A stretch of DNA of 64,000 bases. It comes from Luteimicrobium sp042670205 (lineage in GTDB: Bacteria > Actinomycetota > Actinomycetes > Actinomycetales > Cellulomonadaceae). The stretch is from positions 1 through 64,000 of the forward strand of contig NZ_JBHUWD010000025.1 of assembly GCF_042670205.1 (NCBI RefSeq). The letters are read 5' to 3'. The position numbers and the translations under genes are program-made. The notes beneath the pieces are model-generated. The model did not search any database and was not told the origin of the DNA. It saw only the letters and a list, made by a program, of their open reading frames with translations. Below are positions 1-7,570 of the stretch, in pieces (the first letter of the stretch is position 1; the number at the start of each line of letters is the position of its first letter).

Positions 1-123
1 CCACACCAACCGAGCGGCCGGAATCCCCGCCACGGCGATAGTGAAATCTTCAACAAATAGCGCGCGGACATCGCTGTTCGTGGTGCCGACAAATAGCTTC
101 GGCGCGTCGGGTGTGATCGACAT
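1..123 (-). CDS. possible partial protein of unknown function, cut by window edge
   Basis: An ATG at 123 opens a frame on the minus strand that stays open for all 41 codons to the window edge. It lies 42 bases downstream of aroG in the same direction. The predicted start reads MSITPDAPKLF. I do not recognise it. About 12 of 41 codons end in A or T, far more than in neighbouring genes, and the DNA is visibly less GC-rich. This could be the start of a gene of foreign origin or a chance open frame in an intergenic patch. There is no clear ribosome binding site; a TATTAC hexamer lies 7 bases before the ATG. Confidence 0.3.
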   Translation of the reverse strand, partial: MSITPDAPKLFVGTTNSDVRALFVEDFTIAVAGIPAARLVW

Positions 124-165
124 CAAGGCGGTAATATCCGCTCCATGGTGGACGAGCGTTCCCGC

Positions 166-1518
166 TCAGCGCCGCAGCATCTCCACGACCTGGAACGCCA
201 GCTCCAGCGACTGCTGGTGGTTGAGCCGCGGGTCGACGAGCGTCTCGTACCTCCGCGCGAGCCCGGCGTCGTCGATCTCCTCGCTCCCGCCGAGGACCTC
301 GGTGACGTCGTCGCCGGTGAGCTCGACGTGGAGCCCGCCGGGGACGGTCCCGAGCGCACGGTGCACCTCGAAGAACCCGGACACCTCGTCGAGGACGTCG
401 GCGAACCGGCGCGTCTTGTACCCGGACGCGCTGGTGATGGTGTTGCCGTGCATGGGGTCGGTGACCCAGACGACGGGCCGCCCGTCGGCGCGGACGGCGT
501 CGACGAGCGGGGGCAGCGCCTCGCGGACCTTCCCGGCGCCCATGCGGGCGACGAAGGTCAGGCGGCCGGCGACGCCGTCGGGGTTGAGCTTGTCGATGAG
601 GGCGATCGCGTCCTCGGGCTGCGTCGTCGGGCCGAGCTTGACCCCGACGGGGTTGGCGACGCGGGACAGGAAGTCCACGTGGGCGCCGTCGAGCTGGCGG
701 GTGCGCTCCCCGATCCAGAGGAAGTGCCCGGACGTGTCGTAGGCGGCGCCGGTGCGCGGGTCGACGCGGGACAGCGCGCGCTCGTAGTCCAGGAGCAGCG
801 CCTCGTGGGCCACGAACATCTCGACCGTCCGCAGCGCCTCGAAGTCGGCGCCGCACGCGGCCATGAACCGGATGGCCCGGTCGATCTCGGCGGCGGTCGA
901 CTCGTACCGCGCGTAGGCGGGGTTGCGCATGAACCCCTGGTTCCACTCGTGGACGCGGCGCAGGTCCGCGAAACCGCCCTCCGCGAGCGCTTGCACCACG
1001 TTGATGGTGGCGCCGGAGATCCGGTACGCCTGCACGAGTCGCGCCGGGTCGGGCACGCGCGCGTCGGGCGTGAACTCGAACGCGTTGACCATGTCGCCGC
1101 GGTACGCGGGCAGGGTGACGCCGTCGCGGGTCTCGGTGTCCGAGCTGCGGGGCTTGGCGTACTGGCCCGCCATCCGGCCCATCTTGATGACGGGCATCGA
1201 CGCGCCGTACTGGAGCACGACGGCCATCTGGAGGAGCGTGCGGACCTTGTTGCGGATGCGCAGGGCGCCCGCCTCGGCGAACGACTCGGCGCAGTCGCCG
1301 CCCTGGAGGAGGAACGCCTCGCCGCGCGCGGCGGCTGCGAGGCGCTCGCGCGCCCGGTCGGCCGCGGCGGGCACCACGAGGGGCGCCGCGGCGGCGAGCT
1401 CGTCGGTGGCTGCGGCGAGCGCCCCGGCGTCGGGCCACGTCGGCTGCTGGAGCGCGACCTTGGCGCGGTAGGCGTCGAGGGACTCGAGCCCGACGCCGGG
1501 GAGCACGCCGACGCTCAT
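166..1518 (-). CDS. aroG: 3-deoxy-7-phosphoheptulonate (DAHP) synthase, class II
   Basis: Joins phosphoenolpyruvate and erythrose 4-phosphate in the first step of the cytosolic shikimate pathway. The 450-residue protein is the usual size for the class II (plant/mycobacterial) family. It shows GGDCAESF with the metal-binding Cys, GRMAGQYAKPRS, EGGFADLRRVHEW and the late DPMHGN motif. The ATG at 1518 overlaps the upstream phosphofructokinase stop by four bases (ATGA), which fixes the start and suggests translational coupling. Placing a PPi-phosphofructokinase directly ahead of DAHP synthase links glycolytic flux to aromatic synthesis. Confident family call; allosteric regulators cannot be told from the sequence. 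Confidence 0.95.
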   Translation of the reverse strand: MSVGVLPGVGLESLDAYRAKVALQQPTWPDAGALAAATDELAAAAPLVVPAAADRARERLAAAARGEAFLLQGGDCAESFAEAGALRIRNKVRTLLQMAVVLQYGASMPVIKMGRMAGQYAKPRSSDTETRDGVTLPAYRGDMVNAFEFTPDARVPDPARLVQAYRISGATINVVQALAEGGFADLRRVHEWNQGFMRNPAYARYESTAAEIDRAIRFMAACGADFEALRTVEMFVAHEALLLDYERALSRVDPRTGAAYDTSGHFLWIGERTRQLDGAHVDFLSRVANPVGVKLGPTTQPEDAIALIDKLNPDGVAGRLTFVARMGAGKVREALPPLVDAVRADGRPVVWVTDPMHGNTITSASGYKTRRFADVLDEVSGFFEVHRALGTVPGGLHVELTGDDVTEVLGGSEEIDDAGLARRYETLVDPRLNHQQSLELAFQVVEMLRR

Positions 1519-2732
1519 GCCTGTGCCGTGACCAGGGGCTGGCCGATGCCGGCGAGGAGCTCGCCGAACCACTGCTGCGACACGTCGAACGGCTTGCCGC
1601 CGGCGATCCGCGGGAACGCGATGGCCTTGAGGCGGTCGCCGTCCTCCTCGTCGTGGCCGATGACGCCCGAGTCGCCGCGCAGCGCGCACTCGACGGCCAG
1701 GTCGGTCATGGACTTGATGAGGCGCAGGTCCTCGGCGTTCGCGGCCGCGGCGCGCGAGTAGTAGCCGGACTTCTGGACCATGACCTTCTCGGCGCCGAGC
1801 TTCTCGGCGAACTGCTTGGCGAACCACTGGCCCGGGTTGATGGTGTCGAGCTTGACGTGCCCGAACGGGTCGCGCTCGACGGTCTCCCCCGCGGCCTCGA
1901 GCTGCGCGACGATCTCGTGCATGCCCGCGCCCTCGGACAGGAAGATGTTGACGTTGCCCTGCTCGTCCATGATGCCCTTGAGTCGCTCGGCCTCGGCCTC
2001 GATGTCGAGCGCCAGCTCGGGCAGGAACACGGCGTGCACGTCCCAGCGCTCCTTGCTGAGGCCGATCGACGGGACCCACTCCTGCAGGTCGAGCCACTCG
2101 CGGTACTTCTGGGCGGCGGCGGCGGTCAGCCAGCCGCAGTGGCGGCCCATGACCTCGTGGACGATGAGCATGCGGGGCCCGCTGCGGTGCTCGCCGATGA
2201 CGTTCGCGGCGAAGCCGGCGGCCTCCTCGGCGGCGGTCCACGCGCCGAGCGACTGCTTGATCGGCACGACGTCGTTGTCGATCGTCTTGGGGAGCCCGAC
2301 GACCGTGAGGTGGTAGCCGTTCTCCTCGAGGTAGGCCGCGAGGTCGGCGGCGGTCGTGTTGGTGTCGTCGCCACCGATGGTGTGCAGGACGTCGACGCCG
2401 TCGGCCTTGAGCTGCTCGGCCGCGACCTTGAGCGGGTCCTGGCCCTCCTGGACGAGGCCGCGCTTGACGCAGTCGGCGGCGTTGGTGAGCTTGACGCGCG
2501 AGTTGCCGATCGGCGAGCCGCCGAAGCGGTGCAGGATCCCGGCCTTGGCGCGGGTCTCGGCGTCGACGACGACCTTCGTGCCGGTCAGCAGGCCGTGGTA
2601 GCCGTACTGGTAGGCGATGATCTCGATCTCGGGGTCGAGCTCGGTGTAACGCTCGATGAGGCCACCGACGGCCGAGGACAGGCACGGGGCGAAGCCCCCC
2701 GCGGTGAGCAGGGCGACGCGACGGACCGACAT
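1515..2732 (-). CDS. pfp: pyrophosphate-dependent 6-phosphofructokinase
   Basis: Phosphorylates fructose 6-phosphate in glycolysis. The 405-residue protein has GGDD (residues 120-123) and PKTIDND (148-154). ATP enzymes have GGDGS and PGTIDND at these places, so PPi is the predicted donor and the reaction should be reversible. The ATG at 2732 is preceded by GAGAGG eight bases away; an in-frame extension to about 2843 lacks any such site. A -10-like TAGACT at 2918-2923 would give a leader of roughly 180 bases in which I saw no known riboswitch. The 3' end overlaps the aroG start. Confidence 0.93.
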   Translation of the reverse strand: MSVRRVALLTAGGFAPCLSSAVGGLIERYTELDPEIEIIAYQYGYHGLLTGTKVVVDAETRAKAGILHRFGGSPIGNSRVKLTNAADCVKRGLVQEGQDPLKVAAEQLKADGVDVLHTIGGDDTNTTAADLAAYLEENGYHLTVVGLPKTIDNDVVPIKQSLGAWTAAEEAAGFAANVIGEHRSGPRMLIVHEVMGRHCGWLTAAAAQKYREWLDLQEWVPSIGLSKERWDVHAVFLPELALDIEAEAERLKGIMDEQGNVNIFLSEGAGMHEIVAQLEAAGETVERDPFGHVKLDTINPGQWFAKQFAEKLGAEKVMVQKSGYYSRAAAANAEDLRLIKSMTDLAVECALRGDSGVIGHDEEDGDRLKAIAFPRIAGGKPFDVSQQWFGELLAGIGQPLVTAQA

Positions 2733-2909
2733 GCGATCAACCTCTCGTTGGGGCGCGAGGGTGGTCGCCCTCGCACCGGTGGTACTGGGGTCGGTGCTGC
2801 TCGCGCGAAGGTGCGCGGGCGATGCTGCGAGTGGAGCACGCACGTGCCGGACGCTCCCGGCCGCGACGTGCCTGCGGCCGACCAGGTCCGGGACGGCCGC
2901 CGGCCCGGG

Positions 2910-2936
2910 TCGCGGTCAGTCTACTGACGACCGCGG
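2910..2936. terminator. hairpin at the end of plsC
   Basis: Seven-base arms CGCGGTC (2911-2917) and GACCGCG (2929-2935) flank an inner palindrome GTCAGTCTACTGAC (2915-2928). It covers the plsC stop codon and the likely pfp -10 (TAGACT, minus strand, 2918-2923). It could end plsC transcription, act as an operator for pfp-aroG, or both. Confidence 0.4.
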
Positions 2937-3782
2937 GGCCTGCGGCCCGTCGTCCGAGGGACGGTCGCCCTCGGACGGTTCCGCGTCCTCGTCCTTGTCG
3001 CCGGCCTCGTCCTCGTCGGCGGGCGGCGCGGGCAGGACGACGTCCGGGATGGGACGGCCGCCGGGAGCGCCCACCTGGGTGGCGCCGTCGGCCTCGATGG
3101 GCACGCCCTGGGCGAGGCGCGCCTTCGCCGTGGCCGCGTAGATGTCGACGTACTCCTGGCCGGACAGCGACATGATCGCGTACGTGATCTCGTCGGTCAC
3201 GGACCGCAGGATGAAGCGGTCCTCCTCCATGCCCTTGTAGCGGCTGAAGTCGAGGGGCTCGCCGTAGACGACGCCGATCCGCTTGGGCCGCGGGATCGTC
3301 GTGCCGAGGGGCTGCGCCACGTCGGAGCCGATCATGGCGACGGGGATCACGGGTGCCCCGGACTCGAGCGCGAGGCGCGCGACGCCGGTCTTGCCGCGGT
3401 AGAGGCGGCCGTCGGGGCTGCGGGTGCCCTCGGGGTAGATGCCGAGGAGCTCGTCCTCGGACAGCAGCCGGAGCCCGGTCCGCAGCGCCGCCTCCGACGC
3501 GCGCCCGCCGCTGCGGTCCACGGGGACCGTCCCGACGCCCTTCATGAAGCCGGCCGTGAGCCGGCCCTTGAGCCCGGACCCGGTGAAGTAGTCGGACTTG
3601 CCGAGGAACTGGACCTTGCGGGGCACGGTGAGCGGCAGGACGAACGAGTCGATGACGGCCAGGTGGTTGCTCGCGAGGATGGCGGGGCCCTCGTGCGGCA
3701 CGTGCTCGGCGCCCCGCGACCACGGCCTGAACGCGAGCCGCAGCACCGGCCCCACGATCATCTTCATCAGCCAGTAGAACAC
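2916..3782 (-). CDS. plsC: 1-acyl-sn-glycerol-3-phosphate acyltransferase family protein
   Basis: Membrane-associated acyltransferase of phospholipid synthesis, expected to convert lysophosphatidate to phosphatidate. The HX4D catalytic motif is at His40-Asp45 (NHLAVID). EGTRSPDG and PVIPVAMIG match the later PlsC blocks. There is a hydrophobic N-terminal segment, and the last 60 or so residues are an acidic, proline-rich tail outside the family core. The GTG at 3782 has GGAGG seven bases upstream. The protein has 288 residues. The homologous place in mycobacteria (Rv2182c) holds the same family near aroG. Acyl donor and exact acceptor are not predictable. Confidence 0.9.
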   Translation of the reverse strand: MFYWLMKMIVGPVLRLAFRPWSRGAEHVPHEGPAILASNHLAVIDSFVLPLTVPRKVQFLGKSDYFTGSGLKGRLTAGFMKGVGTVPVDRSGGRASEAALRTGLRLLSEDELLGIYPEGTRSPDGRLYRGKTGVARLALESGAPVIPVAMIGSDVAQPLGTTIPRPKRIGVVYGEPLDFSRYKGMEEDRFILRSVTDEITYAIMSLSGQEYVDIYAATAKARLAQGVPIEADGATQVGAPGGRPIPDVVLPAPPADEDEAGDKDEDAEPSEGDRPSDDGPQAPRSSVD

Positions 3783-3834
3783 CGTCTCGCCTCCCCAGGA
3801 GCCGCGGTCCTCCCCCGGCGTTTGCTCAAGACTC

Positions 3835-3840
3835 TAGAGT
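3835..3840 (+). promoter_or_regulatory. -10 element TAGAGT, leaderless start of the gene at 3848
   Basis: TAGAGT lies seven bases before the ATG at 3848, so transcription should begin at or next to the start codon. No Shine-Dalgarno sequence is visible. This favours ATG 3848 over the in-frame GTG at 3839. Confidence 0.55.
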
Positions 3841-3847
3841 GGTTTCC

Positions 3848-4456
3848 ATGGTCGATCCCAACGCGGGGCCCGTGCCCGACGACGGCGCACGCGAGCCGGG
3901 CACGCCCGGCGACCCCGGCACGGGGGCCGGGTCAGGCGCGTCACGCCCCGACGAGTCGTCGTGGACGGACGCGTGGGCCGACGAGCAGTGGAAGTCGCTC
4001 GTGGCCGACCTCGAGGCGCCCGTGTCGGGCACCGAGTCCGCGCGCGCCGTCCCGCCGGAGGGCCCGGCCGCGACCGACCTTCCCGCACCCGGCTCCCCCG
4101 ACGACGCCGCAGGCCCGCCGGCCCGCACGATCGACGTCGCACCCTGGGTCCGCCCGCAGGGCCCGCGCGACTGGCCCGCCGGCCCGGAGGTCGAGGCTCT
4201 CGAGGAGCAGGAGTCGCACTTCGTGCCGCCCGACCCGCCGCCCGTGCTGAGCCACGACCCGCTGCTCAACCTCGCGTGGGCGCTCGTCGCGCTCGCGCCG
4301 CTCCTCGTCCTGGTCCTGCTGGTCGTGGTGCGGCCGTTCCCGGTGCTCGTCGGCCAGATCGCCGGGGCTGCGTTCCTCGCCGGGCTGGGCACGCTGATCT
4401 GGCGGATGCCGCACCGCCGCGACGAGGACGACGACGACCCGGGCGCCGTCGTCTGA
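3848..4456 (+). CDS. membrane protein of unknown function with long acidic N-terminal region
   Basis: The first 125 or so residues are rich in Asp, Glu, Pro and Ala and look disordered. Two closely spaced transmembrane helices follow (starting near LNLAWALVALAPLLVLVLLV), then a short Arg/Asp-rich tail. The protein would be anchored with a large cytoplasmic or linker-like N-terminus. It is transcribed away from plsC and ends close to the convergent glk gene. No catalytic motif is visible and I do not recognise a named family; small proteins of this shape are common in Micrococcales. Confidence 0.75.
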   Translation: MVDPNAGPVPDDGAREPGTPGDPGTGAGSGASRPDESSWTDAWADEQWKSLVADLEAPVSGTESARAVPPEGPAATDLPAPGSPDDAAGPPARTIDVAPWVRPQGPRDWPAGPEVEALEEQESHFVPPDPPPVLSHDPLLNLAWALVALAPLLVLVLLVVVRPFPVLVGQIAGAAFLAGLGTLIWRMPHRRDEDDDDPGAVV

Positions 4457-4494
4457 CGACACCCCGGCCGGCGCAGGTCATTCCACGCGCCAGG

Positions 4495-5442
4495 TCACTC
4501 CACGCGCGCGAGGTCCGCGGCGCCCACCATGCCCGCGTCGTTGCCCAGGGCTGCCGCGACGATCCGCGCCTCGGGCCGGTGCCCGCGGGCGGACAGCGCG
4601 TTCTCGAAGCCGGCCCGCACCGACGGGAACAGCAGGTCGCCCGCGTCGGCGACCCCGCCGCCGAGGACGATGAGCTCGGGGTCGAGGAGCGCCGCGACCG
4701 ACGCCGAACCCTCCCCCACCCAGCGACCGAGCTCGGCGAACAGCTCGCGCGCCAGCGCGTCGCCGGCCTGCGCGGCCGCGGTCACGTGCGGGCCGCTGAT
4801 CGCCCCCGCGTCCCCGCCCGCGAGCGCCAGCAGGGCCGCGGCCCGCTCGGGCTGGGCGGCGGCCGCGGCGCGCGCGTCGCGCACGAGCGCGGAGCCGCAC
4901 GCGTACTGCTCCCAGCAGCCGCGGTGCCCGCAGCCGCACAGGTAGCCGCCGGGCACGACGCGCATGTGGCCGATCTCGGCGGCGAAGCCCCAGCGGCCGC
5001 GCACGAGGCGCCCGTCGACGACGATCGCGCCGCCGAGCCCGGTGCCGAGGGTGAGCATGAGCATGTCGTCGGCGTCCTTGGCGGAGCCGAACCGGAACTC
5101 GCCCCAGCCGGCGGCGTTCGCGTCGTTCTCGACGACGACGCGCACGTCGTCCTGGAGGAGCGCGCGGACGTTCTCGCCGAGCGGGTAGTCGCGCCAGGCG
5201 ATGTTGGGGGCGAAGAGCACGGACGTGCGGTCGTTGCTCACGAACCCGGCGGCGGCGACGCCGATGGCGCCGACCTCGTAGTCGGCGCGGAACTCCTCGT
5301 ACACCTCCGCGATCGCGCGATCGATGCTCGCGACGTCGTCGGGCGAGGTGGTGCGGCGCGTCTTGGCGACGATCGCGCCGTCCTCGTCCACGACGCCCGC
5401 CGCGATCTTGGTGCCTCCGATGTCGACGCCGACTGCGTACAT
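4495..5442 (-). CDS. glk: glucokinase, ROK family
   Basis: Phosphorylates glucose to glucose 6-phosphate. The 315-residue protein starts MYAVGVDIGGTKI (phosphate loop). It carries ENDANAAGWGE with the catalytic Asp, LGTGLGGAI, and the ROK zinc motif CGCGHRGCWEQY. The ATG is at 5442. It is a different branch from the polyphosphate glucokinase at 49640, which lacks the zinc cysteines, so the window encodes two glucose-phosphorylating enzymes. ROK repressors share the fold, but no helix-turn-helix domain precedes the kinase here. Confidence 0.92.
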   Translation of the reverse strand: MYAVGVDIGGTKIAAGVVDEDGAIVAKTRRTTSPDDVASIDRAIAEVYEEFRADYEVGAIGVAAAGFVSNDRTSVLFAPNIAWRDYPLGENVRALLQDDVRVVVENDANAAGWGEFRFGSAKDADDMLMLTLGTGLGGAIVVDGRLVRGRWGFAAEIGHMRVVPGGYLCGCGHRGCWEQYACGSALVRDARAAAAAQPERAAALLALAGGDAGAISGPHVTAAAQAGDALARELFAELGRWVGEGSASVAALLDPELIVLGGGVADAGDLLFPSVRAGFENALSARGHRPEARIVAAALGNDAGMVGAADLARVE

Positions 5443-5650
5443 GGTGTCCTCAGCTGTTCTCGGGGGTGGCGACCGGTCGGGCCGGCCGGTGCTGGACGGG
5501 TGGTGGCGTCGGGGTCCCCGGGCGGGCCCCGGCACGTCGCCGGCCCGGCGCGGTCGCCGGGTGCGGCGGCGACGCCGCGTGCAGGCTATAACCCGGCGGC
5601 CCCCGCCGACGAGCCGGTCCACGGTCCGAGGTACGCGGCCGCCCGGCCAG

Positions 5651-5656
5651 TAGACT
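5651..5656 (+). promoter_or_regulatory. -10 element TAGACT upstream of fadD
   Basis: TAGACT lies 67 bases before the fadD start, giving a leadered transcript, in contrast to the many leaderless genes nearby. No convincing -35 hexamer is visible. Confidence 0.4.
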
Positions 5657-5723
5657 TCCGGACGTCTCGTGACCGCGAGCGCACGCCCGCCGACCGGCCC
5701 GGGCGTCCAGCGATGGGAGCCGC

Positions 5724-7535
5724 ATGCCCGAGTCCAGCACGCCCCGCATGGTCGACGTCGACCCGGGGTCCAACCTCAACGCGTTCTTGGCCCAGCGCGT
5801 GGCGCAGCGGCCTGACGGCGCGCTGTTCGAGGAGCGCGACGGCGAGGGCGGCTGGCGCCCGGTGACGGCTCGCGACTTCGACGCGCGGGTCGTGCGGGTC
5901 GCGAAGGGGCTGGTGGCGCGGGGGCTGCAGCCGGGCGACCACGTCGGGATCATGGCGCACACGAGCCTCGAGTGGTCGGTCCTGGACTGGGCGTGCTGGG
6001 CCGCCGCCCTGGTGCCGGTGCCGCTGTACGAGACGTCGAGCGCCGAGCAGGTGCGGTGGTCGTGCGAGGACGCGCACGTCCGCCTGCTCGTGGTCGAGGA
6101 CGACGCGATGGCGGCCGCGGTCGCGGCGTTCCGCTCCGAGGTGCCCACGCTCGACGACGTCCTGGCGCTGTCGCAGGACGCGCTCGGCACGCTCGAGGCG
6201 GCCGGGGCGCGGGTGGACGACGCGGAGATCGCGCGCCGCCGGTCGCTCGCGACGCTCGCCGACGTGGCGACGGTCATCTACACCTCGGGCACCACGGGGA
6301 ACCCGAAGGGGGTCGAGCTCACCCACGGGAACTTCGTCGACCTGTGCGCGAACGCGATCGCGAAGATGCACGAGGTGCTGGCGGGGAGCTCACGGACCCT
6401 GCTGTTCATGCCGATGGCCCACGTGTTCGCGCGCTTCATCTCGGTCGTGGTGGTGCCCGCGGGCTCGGTGCTGGCGCACGCGTCGAGCACCGCGACGCTC
6501 CTCGACGACCTGGCCTCGTTCCGCCCGACGTTCCTGCTCGCCGTGCCGCGCGTGTTCGAGAAGGTCTACAACTCGAGCGAGCAGCGCGCCGCCGAGCAGG
6601 GCCGCGTGAAGTTCTTCCACTGGGCGGTCGCGTCGGGGATCCGGTGGTCGCGGGCGCTCGACTCGCGCCGCGGTCCCGGCCCGGTCCTGCGCGCACGGCA
6701 CCGGATCGCGGACGCGCTCGTCCTGCGCCGGCTGCGCGACGCGCTCGGCGGCAACACCCAGTGGGCGATCTCGGGCGGCGCGCCGCTCGGGGAGCGGCTC
6801 GGCCACTTCTTCCGCTCGGTCGGGGTCACGGTCCTCGAGGGCTACGGGCTCACCGAGACGACGGCGCCCGTGACGGTCAACGTGCCGGGCCACGTCGTGA
6901 TCGGGACCGTCGGGCCACCGCTGCCCGGCTCGGCCGTGCGCATCGCCGACGACGGCGAGGTCCTCGTGCGCGGTCCGGGCGTCTTCCGGGGGTACCACGA
7001 CAACCCCGACGCGACCCGCGAGGCCTTCGACGACGGCTGGTTCCGCACCGGCGACCTCGGCGCGCTCGACGCCGACGGGATGCTGACGATCACGGGCCGC
7101 AAGAAGGAGATCATCGTCACCGCCGGCGGCAAGAACGTCGCCCCCGCCGTGCTGGAGGACCGGGTGCGCGCGCACGCACTCGTCTCGCAGTGCGTCGTCG
7201 TCGGGGACGCGCGCCCGTTCATCGGTGCCCTGATCACGCTCGACGCCGAGGCCCTGCCCGGCTGGCTCGCCGTGCACGGCAAGCCCGAGCTGACCGTGGA
7301 GCAGGCGGCGACGGACCCCGACGTCCTCGCGGCGCTCCAGCAGGCCGTCGACCGGGCGAACCAGGCCGTCTCGCGCGCCGAGTCGATCCGGAAGTTCCGC
7401 GTGCTGACGACCGACTTCACCGTCGAGAACGGGTACCTGTCCAACAAGCTCGGGGTCAAGCGGTTCCTCGTGCTCGACGACTTCGCGGGCGAGGTCGACG
7501 CGCTCTACGCGGACGCGGGCAAGCACGGCTTCTGA
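5724..7535 (+). CDS. fadD: long-chain fatty acid-CoA ligase (AMP-forming)
   Basis: Activates fatty acids through an acyl-adenylate. The 603-residue protein has the ANL family blocks in order: TSGTTGNPKG near residue 187 (phosphate loop), GYGLTET near 372, TGDLG, and GRKKEIIVTAGGKNV with the hinge and C-terminal lysine region. GGGAG lies seven bases before the ATG. The position matches mycobacterial fadD15 (Rv2187), next to the Rv2191-like gene. Chain-length preference is not readable. Confidence 0.93.
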   Translation: MPESSTPRMVDVDPGSNLNAFLAQRVAQRPDGALFEERDGEGGWRPVTARDFDARVVRVAKGLVARGLQPGDHVGIMAHTSLEWSVLDWACWAAALVPVPLYETSSAEQVRWSCEDAHVRLLVVEDDAMAAAVAAFRSEVPTLDDVLALSQDALGTLEAAGARVDDAEIARRRSLATLADVATVIYTSGTTGNPKGVELTHGNFVDLCANAIAKMHEVLAGSSRTLLFMPMAHVFARFISVVVVPAGSVLAHASSTATLLDDLASFRPTFLLAVPRVFEKVYNSSEQRAAEQGRVKFFHWAVASGIRWSRALDSRRGPGPVLRARHRIADALVLRRLRDALGGNTQWAISGGAPLGERLGHFFRSVGVTVLEGYGLTETTAPVTVNVPGHVVIGTVGPPLPGSAVRIADDGEVLVRGPGVFRGYHDNPDATREAFDDGWFRTGDLGALDADGMLTITGRKKEIIVTAGGKNVAPAVLEDRVRAHALVSQCVVVGDARPFIGALITLDAEALPGWLAVHGKPELTVEQAATDPDVLAALQQAVDRANQAVSRAESIRKFRVLTTDFTVENGYLSNKLGVKRFLVLDDFAGEVDALYADAGKHGF

Positions 7536-7557
7536 GGAGCGTGTCGGTGGCCGGACC

Positions 7558-7563
7558 TAGCGT
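7558..7563 (+). promoter_or_regulatory. -10 element TAGCGT, leaderless start of the gene at 7571
   Basis: TAGCGT is seven bases before the ATG at 7571, within the 35-base gap after fadD. The gene therefore probably has its own leaderless transcript. Confidence 0.55.
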
Positions 7564-7570
7564 CGCGGCC

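Noticed and set aside
145..1761. Long plus-strand open frame antisense to aroG
   Set aside because: High GC content creates long stop-free shadow frames; the composition is typical of a reversed gene and there is no start signal.
2733..2915. Riboswitch in the pfp leader
   Set aside because: The leader is long enough, but I could find no conserved aptamer core or expression platform.
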